Below the pieces are notes generated by a model. It was given only the letters and a program-made list of their open reading frames with translations. It was not told the DNA's origin and did no database searches. A program made the translations under genes and the position numbers. From CAZZKJ01 sp964654695 (GTDB lineage Bacteria > Krumholzibacteriota > Krumholzibacteriia > WVZY01): 12,651 bases of DNA. This document shows positions 1 through 5,937 of the stretch, in pieces (within the stretch, counting starts at the first letter, position 1; the number at the start of each line of letters is the position of its first letter). Location: the NCBI GenBank assembly GCA_964654695.1, contig CAZZKJ010000058.1:1-12651 (forward strand), written 5' to 3'.

Positions 1-165
1 GGCGAAAGCGCGCGCGCCGCACGCAGACGTATCGAAGATCCGCCGCCAAAGACAAACACTGAATTCACCACGCTGTCCTGCGGACCGGTGTCTGCCGCCT
101 ATGGCTGCGAAGGCGCCGGAATTTCCGCCGGAGATGACCCGTCTGGACGTATTGATCGTCGGTGA
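1..165 (+). CDS. Possible 3' end of an upstream gene (5' cut by window edge)
   Basis: Frame 1 is open from the first base to a TGA at 163-165 and would encode about 54 residues, with a basic stretch (ARRRIEDPPPK) near the left edge. I recognise no domain. The frame of the CHAT gene is also open back to the window edge, so the sequence alone does not show which frame is coding before base 100. If this frame is real, the gene overlaps the CHAT gene by 32 to 65 bases, an arrangement typical of translationally coupled genes. The alternative is that the CHAT gene itself starts upstream of the window and this frame is a shadow. Confidence 0.25.
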   Translation, partial: GESARAARRRIEDPPPKTNTEFTTLSCGPVSAAYGCEGAGISAGDDPSGRIDRR

Positions 166-1303
166 CAGGAAACGCGAGGGAGCGCACCTGAAGTGGATAA
201 AACGCTGGAAGCGGTCATTGGCCATCGCCGGTGTAACCGAGCTGCCGCCCGAGCCTTTTCCTTTTATTTCAGTATCTTCCGGAATGTCACGAACTGCCGC
301 AATCTTTAAAACCAGGGGGGCAGATACCTACTGGCATTCACTGATTGGAACCGAACGAAGCCTGAGGCGATATCTCGAGGACGCGGGGCCGGAGCTGTCG
401 TTGGAACGCCTCCAACGTGCGGGTATTATGCTTATGCAAACGCTCTTTCGTCGTGATGCGCGGTTGCTGCTGGAAAGGGTGCTTGCAGAGAACAGCGGTT
501 CAGCTCCTGTGCTTGTCTCGCTGACATCTACAAATCCCTGGGTCGCTGATTTTCCTTGGGAAATGCTTTTTGATTCCAAGCGAAAGAGGTTCCTGTCCCT
601 GGGAGATGTGATTTTTTTCAGGGGCGTTATGAGCACGCGGGCGGCGATATCCATGCCCGTGCTTCCGTTGGTAATTAGAATGCTTATAGCCGTCGCCCGG
701 CCGTCGGATCAAATCGAGCTGGATTGGGAAAGCGAAGTCGAAGGCCTCTTTGACGCCCTCGACCCGCTGGTTAAGAGCAAACGCCTGTACGTCGAGGTTC
801 TAAAACATACTAGCATGCAGTCGCTGCGAGAGCAGTTTCGCAAAACCAAGTATCATATTCTTCATTATATAGGCCATGCCGATTACGATGAGGATTCAGA
901 CACCGGGAATCTTATTTTCGAAAACCCTCGATCCGGCCGTTCGGAGCCCATCAGCGCGCAGTCCATCTGCAAGTTATTAATTCAAGAAGCTCCATTGCTG
1001 CGCCTGGTTTTGCTCAACGGCTGCGAAACCGCCGAAGGCGGGCGCGCCGATTTCAACAAAGGCGTTGCACCGGCCCTGGTTGCCGCGGGTGTCCCGGGTG
1101 TCGTAGGGAACCGCCTCATCGTCGGCGACCGGGCGGCAATATTCTTCGCGAAAACTTTTTACGAAGAATTAAGTTCCAGGAGATCGCTGGCTGAAGCGGC
1201 GCTCACCGCCAGGCGGGAGTTGGCAGCATCCCCGGATCTCGAACCCTTCGAATGGGCGGTACCAATAATTTTCGCAATTGATCCCGAAGCGAAGTTCTTT
1301 TAA
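101..1303 (+). CDS. Stand-alone CHAT-domain (caspase-like) protein
   Basis: CHAT domains are caspase/separase-like cysteine protease folds found in bacterial signalling and defence proteins. In this 400-residue protein the domain covers roughly residues 185-395. The predicted dyad is intact: His259 in LHYIGHA and Cys308 in LLNGCETA. Further family marks are GVAPALVAAGVPGVVG (321-336) and the terminal EWAVPIIFA (384-392). A WEMLF motif (153-157), usual just before CHAT domains, is also present. The first 130 residues match no domain I recognise. No TPR repeats, signal peptide or membrane segment is visible, so it is probably cytoplasmic. The start is uncertain: ATG 101 has no clear ribosome site, ATG 134 has only GGAG placed too close, and the frame stays open to the left edge. 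Substrate and partner are unknown. The next gene begins 209 bases later and is probably a separate unit. Confidence 0.88.
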   Translation: MAAKAPEFPPEMTRLDVLIVGDRKREGAHLKWIKRWKRSLAIAGVTELPPEPFPFISVSSGMSRTAAIFKTRGADTYWHSLIGTERSLRRYLEDAGPELSLERLQRAGIMLMQTLFRRDARLLLERVLAENSGSAPVLVSLTSTNPWVADFPWEMLFDSKRKRFLSLGDVIFFRGVMSTRAAISMPVLPLVIRMLIAVARPSDQIELDWESEVEGLFDALDPLVKSKRLYVEVLKHTSMQSLREQFRKTKYHILHYIGHADYDEDSDTGNLIFENPRSGRSEPISAQSICKLLIQEAPLLRLVLLNGCETAEGGRADFNKGVAPALVAAGVPGVVGNRLIVGDRAAIFFAKTFYEELSSRRSLAEAALTARRELAASPDLEPFEWAVPIIFAIDPEAKFF

Positions 1304-1512
1304 AGACACTTTGTCCTGGTTTTGTCCCGCAGAAATTCGGCATTAGACAAATTGTCATCCCACTTGCTTCCAATAATTACTTTCATTAATCTGCTTCGCC
1401 TATCTGTTGCTGATCCGGCAGTTAAGCTTTTGGAGTTCCATGCACTTCTCCCGGATACCGGCACATCGTTTGCAGTTGATATCCACCGCCTCAACTAGGA
1501 GACATACTTATT
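1304..1512 (+). other. Intergenic region, weak promoter candidate
   Basis: This 209-base gap lies between the CHAT gene and the cytochrome operon and should hold the cytochrome promoter. The best -35/-10 pair I see is TTGTCA (1352-1357) and TAATTA (1374-1379) with a 16-base spacer. The -10 is poor, so this is only a suggestion. No strong terminator hairpin with a T-run follows the CHAT stop. AGGAG at 1497-1501 is the ribosome site for the next gene, 11 bases before its ATG. Confidence 0.3.
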
Positions 1513-2784
1513 ATGACAAAGCCGACAAATAAATATTGTATTATCTTTTTGTATTCTTCCGTTCTTTTATTGGCAGGTCTTTTTTGCCCGGCACAAGCCG
1601 TTTCTGATAACACCAACACATGCTTAATCTGTCACGGTGATGAGGATCTCGAGGATGATTCAGGCAGAATTCTTTACGTGAACAAACTGTCTTTTCTGAA
1701 TTCGATTCATGGCGAGAGCCTGTCGTGTGTCGACTGTCATACTGATTTTTCCGGCATGGAAGGAGAGCTTCACGATAGAGAAGCTAATAAACCCGACTGC
1801 GGCTCATGCCATGACGGAGCGGCGCAGGAATACCGCGCAAGCATTCATTCGCGGCTGAAAGAACATGCCGACGGCGACGCTCCGGGATGCACATCATGCC
1901 ATGACAAGCATTATCTTCTCAGCCCAACGAATCCAAACTCGTTTCTTTACAGGACGAACCAGGCGCAGGTCTGCGGCCGATGCCACGAAGACGCGGGACT
2001 GATGACGGGCAGAGGCCGGGGAGAATCGGTTACTTTCGTCAAATCGTATGAAGGCAGCATTCACGGGGTGGGCGTATCCAGGGCGGGATTGAAAGTATCC
2101 GCAGTTTGTTCGGATTGTCACGGCGCACACAACATTGTACGCGCCGGCCAGGAAACATCCCCCTCCTGGCGAAGCAATATCCCCAAGACCTGCGGCAAAT
2201 GCCATATAGGCGTATACCGGACTTACAAAGCCGGCATCCACGGCAGGGCCTTTTTCGATGACAATCCCGACGCCCCCGTTTGCACGGACTGCCACGGGGA
2301 ACATACGATCCAGCGGCCTGGAATGGAAAGCGCTTCCGTATACGCTACACATATTCCCCAAACATGCAGCCGATGCCACGACGATATCGCGCTGGATAAA
2401 AAGTACGGTCTTCCGTCCAAGAGGCTCGCATCATTTTTAGGCAGTTACCACGGCATAGCCCTCAGCCTGGGGGACGCGCGTGTCGCCAACTGTGCCAGTT
2501 GCCACGGATATCATGATATTCTTCCTTCATCCGATCCCGAATCATCGATAAACCCGGCCAACTTACAGGCTACCTGCGGATCGTGCCATCCCCAGGCCGG
2601 TCGTAATTTCTCCCAGGCCAGAATTCACATCACAAACCTAAGGGAGCAGAACATCGGTGTTTTAATCGTTAAGAATTTTTATAAAACTATGATCGGCATT
2701 CTTGTCTTCGCTTTTATTGGCCTGATAGTAATAGATTTAAACGGGCATGTAAGGAGAAAGCAAAGGAGTGCAAACAACGCATGA
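1513..2784 (+). CDS. Membrane-anchored undecahaem c-type cytochrome
   Basis: This is a periplasmic electron carrier of 423 residues with eleven CXXCH haem c sites, whose first cysteines are at 37, 72, 96, 126, 154, 199, 227, 257, 285, 327 and 355. An N-terminal signal peptide (about 1-29, cleavage near PAQA) exports it. A single hydrophobic helix (about 391-408) followed by a basic tail anchors the C-terminus in the inner membrane. Many extra histidines occur in SIHG-, SYHG- and GIHG-type motifs and are likely distal haem ligands. The ANCASCHGYHDILPSSDP segment (326-342) is typical of multihaem cytochromes that sit beside cytochrome b subunits in anaerobic respirers. AGGAG lies 11 bases before the ATG. 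The stop overlaps the next gene's start as ATGA, so the two are co-translated. By inference it takes electrons from, or gives them to, the quinone pool through the cytochrome b partner. The terminal partner is not in the window. Confidence 0.95.
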   Translation: MTKPTNKYCIIFLYSSVLLLAGLFCPAQAVSDNTNTCLICHGDEDLEDDSGRILYVNKLSFLNSIHGESLSCVDCHTDFSGMEGELHDREANKPDCGSCHDGAAQEYRASIHSRLKEHADGDAPGCTSCHDKHYLLSPTNPNSFLYRTNQAQVCGRCHEDAGLMTGRGRGESVTFVKSYEGSIHGVGVSRAGLKVSAVCSDCHGAHNIVRAGQETSPSWRSNIPKTCGKCHIGVYRTYKAGIHGRAFFDDNPDAPVCTDCHGEHTIQRPGMESASVYATHIPQTCSRCHDDIALDKKYGLPSKRLASFLGSYHGIALSLGDARVANCASCHGYHDILPSSDPESSINPANLQATCGSCHPQAGRNFSQARIHITNLREQNIGVLIVKNFYKTMIGILVFAFIGLIVIDLNGHVRRKQRSANNA

Positions 2785-3551
2785 GCAGGGTAAAAGATAT
2801 TTACGTAGACAGAATAGTAGAATCCGAAAATCACGGAGCAACCATCGTGACCCGGCGGGAACATTCGCACATGATCGTCTTCGAGCGATTCACCTTGTCG
2901 CAGCGGATACAGCATATTGTTCTCATTGCGAGTTTTGTTTTACTGATAGCAACCGGACTTCCGCTTCTCACTGCCAATTCGTCCATAATGAAAATGTTCT
3001 TTTCCTTTCCCGGATCTTTCGAGCTGAGAGGCGCTATTCACAGGGGAGCCGCTGTGGCGCTGATTTTGTTATCCCTCTTCCATGTGCTCTATTCCCTTTT
3101 ATCGGAGCGTGGAAGTCTCGATATAAAGAAGATGGTTTTCAAGAAAAAGGATCTTCATGATTTTATCGGATTTATAAAATATAACCTCGGCAAAACCGCG
3201 GTCAAACCCAAATATGATCGCTTCAACTTCATCGAGAAGTTCGAGTATTTCAGTGTCGTCTGGGGCACGACCATAATGATCATAACCGGTTTCATGCTTT
3301 GGCAGGAAGAAGCCACGATGACATTTCTGCCGAAATGGGCGCTGGACATCGCGGCCGCCGTGCATGGTTACGAAGCCATACTGGCCTTTTTGGCCATAAT
3401 AATCTGGCATCTCTACACGGTTCATCTCAACCCGGATTTCTTCCCGATGAATAAAGTCTGGTTGACAGGTATGTTGACTGAAGAAGAAATAAAGAAACAC
3501 CATGCGCTCGAATATGAAAACATAGTGAAACGCCGCGGCTCACCGGGGTAA
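2781..3551 (+). CDS. Di-haem cytochrome b membrane subunit (FdnI/HydC-like)
   Basis: This 256-residue integral membrane protein is of the kind that links quinones to periplasmic redox subunits. Four hydrophobic helices lie at about 46-63, 84-106, 154-172 and 188-212. Candidate haem b ligands are His45 (QRIQH), His87 (AIHRGA), His101 (LFHVLY), His195 (VHGYE) and His210 (IIWHLY). The family motifs RFTLSQRIQH near the first helix and FNFIEKFEY before the third are present. A 35-residue N-terminal stretch without helices precedes helix 1. The start overlaps the cytochrome c stop (ATGA). AAAGGAG at 2762-2768 is 12 bases upstream of the ATG, so coupling probably helps initiation. The tandem arrangement supports a two-subunit menaquinol:cytochrome c oxidoreductase; the direction of electron flow cannot be read from sequence. 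A formate-dehydrogenase or hydrogenase gamma role is less likely because no catalytic subunit is nearby. Confidence 0.9.
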   Translation: MSRVKDIYVDRIVESENHGATIVTRREHSHMIVFERFTLSQRIQHIVLIASFVLLIATGLPLLTANSSIMKMFFSFPGSFELRGAIHRGAAVALILLSLFHVLYSLLSERGSLDIKKMVFKKKDLHDFIGFIKYNLGKTAVKPKYDRFNFIEKFEYFSVVWGTTIMIITGFMLWQEEATMTFLPKWALDIAAAVHGYEAILAFLAIIIWHLYTVHLNPDFFPMNKVWLTGMLTEEEIKKHHALEYENIVKRRGSPG

Positions 3552-3565
3552 TCGGCATTAAGAGG

Positions 3566-4387
3566 TTATTCTTTCATTGCCAGAACGTTCTCTCCGAGCC
3601 TTCTGGAATGAATCAATTTGTATTTGTAAGCATATTCTTCGAGCAGTTTTAATCCTTCCACCTCTATATCCCGCAAGTCGTAGTTCCAAACTTCATTGAG
3701 GTGCTTGTAAAGAAACTCGCTTCCATAGGGAGAAGTCTGTGAGATACCGTCGGCAAGAAGTGATAAGTTGGTAATACCCAGATTGCGCGAAGCCAGTAGA
3801 ATCTTACCCAACCGTTTTTCCAGGGATGAATCGTTGAACGCCCAAAGAGATAAGACCAGCGGTTTGGACGTCAGCTCGTACCACATCGAACCGACGTCAG
3901 CGATAATATCCTGCTGCGCTCGATTTGAATTCAGGTATTGCAGGGCCTTGTCTCCACTGAGAAGCATGGCGTCGAAACGGCTTTGCCAATCTTTATCGGC
4001 GTTTTTAGCTACGCATATATCCGGCAAAACCCCATGTACTGCATCCAGAGTTATCCTCAAAGCGGCTATCGGAGTCCTGCAGTGTTCGTCAACCGCTATC
4101 CGTTTTATTTCCTCTACAGGCGTTTGCGAAACGAGAATAATTCCCCCCGGGGTGTCCGCGGCGATCAACGCCGGCCCCATTAGAAAATATCCTCCTACGC
4201 CGCGAAGATATTCAATGCCGGGAATCAATGCAGCGTCGATTCCTCCGTCGTCGAGCATTACGGCCAGACGGCTTGATTCCGCAAAGATCAACTCAACAGT
4301 GTTGTCTGGAGAGCGCGTCAGGCCAAAGATAAGAGGCCTGATGCACAGATGCCTGGGGGCGCCGATGCGAAGCTTTCTTGGAGTCAC
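3566..4387 (-). CDS. MqnA/MqnD-family protein (menaquinone biosynthesis-like)
   Basis: This 273-residue cytoplasmic protein has the two-lobed binding-protein-like fold of MqnA (chorismate dehydratase, first step of the futalosine route to menaquinone) and MqnD. Visible marks are LRIGA at the N-terminus, RPLIFGL (17-23), SRLAVMLDDGGIDAALIPGIEYL (39-61, quoted in part as ALIPGIEYL), CRTPIAALR (103-111) and a late LWAF. Length is normal for the family. The start is a GTG with GAGG five bases upstream. Two positions usually conserved in MqnA look replaced: the Asn of the YLNxxPL motif is Cys15 here (HLCIRPL), and the Ser before the IILVS strand is Gly82. It may therefore be a divergent enzyme or a binding paralogue rather than a true MqnA, and I give no symbol. 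It converges on the cytochrome b gene with a 14-base gap, which hints at a quinone link but does not prove it. Confidence 0.75.
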   Translation of the reverse strand: MTPRKLRIGAPRHLCIRPLIFGLTRSPDNTVELIFAESSRLAVMLDDGGIDAALIPGIEYLRGVGGYFLMGPALIAADTPGGIILVSQTPVEEIKRIAVDEHCRTPIAALRITLDAVHGVLPDICVAKNADKDWQSRFDAMLLSGDKALQYLNSNRAQQDIIADVGSMWYELTSKPLVLSLWAFNDSSLEKRLGKILLASRNLGITNLSLLADGISQTSPYGSEFLYKHLNEVWNYDLRDIEVEGLKLLEEYAYKYKLIHSRRLGENVLAMKE

Positions 4388-4416
4388 GATTACCTCGGTT
4401 TTTATGAAAGGAAGAT

Positions 4417-4445
4417 GATATATATCAATTAAAATCCCGATACAA
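4417..4445 (-). promoter_or_regulatory. Candidate promoter of the MqnA-like gene
   Basis: Read on the - strand, TTGTAT (4440-4445) and TATATC (4417-4422) are separated by 17 bases and lie about 30 bases upstream of the GTG start. The -10 lies in a perfect ten-base palindrome, GATATATATC (4417-4426), which could also bind a regulator. The -35 match is weak. Confidence 0.3.
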
Positions 4446-4447
4446 CA

Positions 4448-4479
4448 GCAGTTCGCCTGTCGTTTGAATGGGCAACTGC
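4448..4479. repeat. Short inverted repeat in the divergent intergenic region
   Basis: GCAGTT (4448-4453) and AACTGC (4474-4479) form an inverted repeat with a 20-base centre, between the MqnA-like gene and the divergent membrane glycosyltransferase gene. It could be an operator for either side, but six-base arms can arise by chance. Confidence 0.2.
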
Positions 4480-4601
4480 CTTATACCACCGGGCGCAAAT
4501 ATCTGCAAGAATTATCTAGACTTCCCGCCCGATTTCATCTATACAAATTATCAGTTTCTTATTGAATGCCTTCGGGTTATAGAATGCCGGCGGTTTATTC
4601 C

Positions 4602-4608
4602 AGGGGGA
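4602..4608 (+). promoter_or_regulatory. Ribosome binding site that sets the glycosyltransferase start
   Basis: AGGGGGA lies six bases before ATG 4615. No comparable site precedes the in-frame ATG at 4468, and the extra 49 residues that start would add look unlike a natural N-terminus. ATG 4615 instead gives a short basic stretch followed directly by a membrane helix. Confidence 0.7.
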
Positions 4609-4614
4609 CCAGGT

Positions 4615-5937
4615 ATGGGCGCCCGCCCTGACAAGTCAAAGAATTTCGCTCCTCTCAACAACTTTCTTTTTCTGCTCGTTCTTTTTCTGTTGAGTCTTAT
4701 TTTCTTCAGCCTGGTAAGAAACAACTCTTTTTGGCACTCGGGCGATTATTCCCTGTTGAACAACGCCATCCGAACCGAAGGCCATTGGAGAAACGTTTTT
4801 GAAACGTCACCGTTTCAGACTTTTCAGCCGTTTGTAAATTTTATCTTTCATCTGGAATACGACTGGTTCGGCACAAACGCATGGCTGTACTATTTATTCA
4901 ACATATGCGTCCACTCTCTCAACGCCTTCCTCGTATATTTCATAGTGCTAACACTTCTTCGAGACCGGGCAATTGCAGTTCTTTCATCTCTGCTTTTTGT
5001 GTTCGCCGTCGGCAATTACGGCAAAGCGGTGATGGTTGTCTCCGGTATAAGCGACTTGATTATTACTCTGCTCACTTTACTGTCGCTATTGTTTTATTTC
5101 AAAAATGAATTGGAAAAAGGGGGGAAGCTATTATCGCCCTGGTTTTTCGCTGCCATTCTTTTCTTTTTCCTTGGGCTCTTGACAAAAGCAACCAGTTTCA
5201 GCGTCTTGGGGTGCATGCTCGTGTTCAACGCCCTTTACCGCCCTGAAACCAAAAAACCCGTTCTGCACACTAATTTCCTGGTAATAACCGTTTTTGCGCT
5301 GGCGGTTTTGATTATCAAGCTCTCATTCCTGCCGCATGCGGTGGAAAGCTCCACAATGGTATTTTTTGATCGGATGTTTTTCAAGAACTTCGGCAGCTAC
5401 CTGGTGCGTATGGTTTTCCCGATTCACGGTTCCAGGCTGGTTTTGCACGCGGGTCCGGTTGTTCGCTTCATTTATGACTTTGCTACAACCATCAGGATAG
5501 TGACATTTCTCTGCATATTGTCCTATTCCATATTCGGATTTATTTTCGGCAACAGAGCGATTCGCTTTTTTATCGCGTGGACTTATATAATGGTTTTGCC
5601 TTTTTGTTTCTTTAGATTTCCCGATGATTGGCTGAATATCCGCTATCTCTACCTGGTCTCCGTTGGATTCAACTTGATCCTGGCGTCGGGAACAGTACTC
5701 GCATCCCGCCTCCTGTACCAACGGCCGCTGCGGCGTTTGATTCCATATCTGATTCCCGCTGTGTTTATCGGGATGTCTTATTTCATAATTACTCACCTGG
5801 ATAAAAACTATGAAATGAAGGCGCAGTCTCCCCAGATGCAGAGCTTCTATAAAGATTTGATGGAAAAAACGAAGTCCCCGAAAAACCTCGATTTAAAAAA
5901 CCAGGACCATACCGGCCGTAGGCAGGATCGGCAGTGA
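4615..5937 (+). CDS. GT-C-like polytopic membrane glycosyltransferase
   Basis: This 440-residue inner-membrane protein with about ten hydrophobic helices resembles GT-C glycosyltransferases, which move sugars from lipid-linked donors on the periplasmic face. After helix 1 (about 15-34) the first outer loop carries an acidic residue, Asp44 (HSGDYSLL), at the place of the GT-C catalytic Asp. QTFQPFVNFIFHLEYDWFG, the NICVHSLNAFLVYF helix and GLLTKATSFS follow the usual order of this superfamily. Near the C-terminus, IRYLYLVSVGF matches the RYLYLPSxGF motif of TMTC/GT39-like proteins. No TPR domain is attached. ATG 4615 was chosen over 4468 because of its ribosome site. The last 15 residues are encoded by the antisense strand of the receptor gene's 3' end and form a polar tail (DHTGRRQDRQ). 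Donor and acceptor are unknown. An uncharacterised membrane protein of another class remains possible. Confidence 0.75.
   Translation: MGARPDKSKNFAPLNNFLFLLVLFLLSLIFFSLVRNNSFWHSGDYSLLNNAIRTEGHWRNVFETSPFQTFQPFVNFIFHLEYDWFGTNAWLYYLFNICVHSLNAFLVYFIVLTLLRDRAIAVLSSLLFVFAVGNYGKAVMVVSGISDLIITLLTLLSLLFYFKNELEKGGKLLSPWFFAAILFFFLGLLTKATSFSVLGCMLVFNALYRPETKKPVLHTNFLVITVFALAVLIIKLSFLPHAVESSTMVFFDRMFFKNFGSYLVRMVFPIHGSRLVLHAGPVVRFIYDFATTIRIVTFLCILSYSIFGFIFGNRAIRFFIAWTYIMVLPFCFFRFPDDWLNIRYLYLVSVGFNLILASGTVLASRLLYQRPLRRLIPYLIPAVFIGMSYFIITHLDKNYEMKAQSPQMQSFYKDLMEKTKSPKNLDLKNQDHTGRRQDRQ

Noticed and set aside
1300..1494. A 64-codon frame on the - strand filling the gap before the cytochrome gene
   Set aside because: It starts with TTG without a ribosome site, shows no motif, and sits where the cytochrome promoter is expected.
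3554..3581. Imperfect hairpin (GGCA/TGCC ends) between the convergent cytochrome b and MqnA-like genes as a shared terminator
   Set aside because: The stem is short and interrupted, with no T-run on either strand.
4468..4614. A 49-residue N-terminal extension of the glycosyltransferase
   Set aside because: There is no ribosome site before ATG 4468, while a strong one precedes ATG 4615. The extension would separate the basic N-terminus from its first membrane helix.
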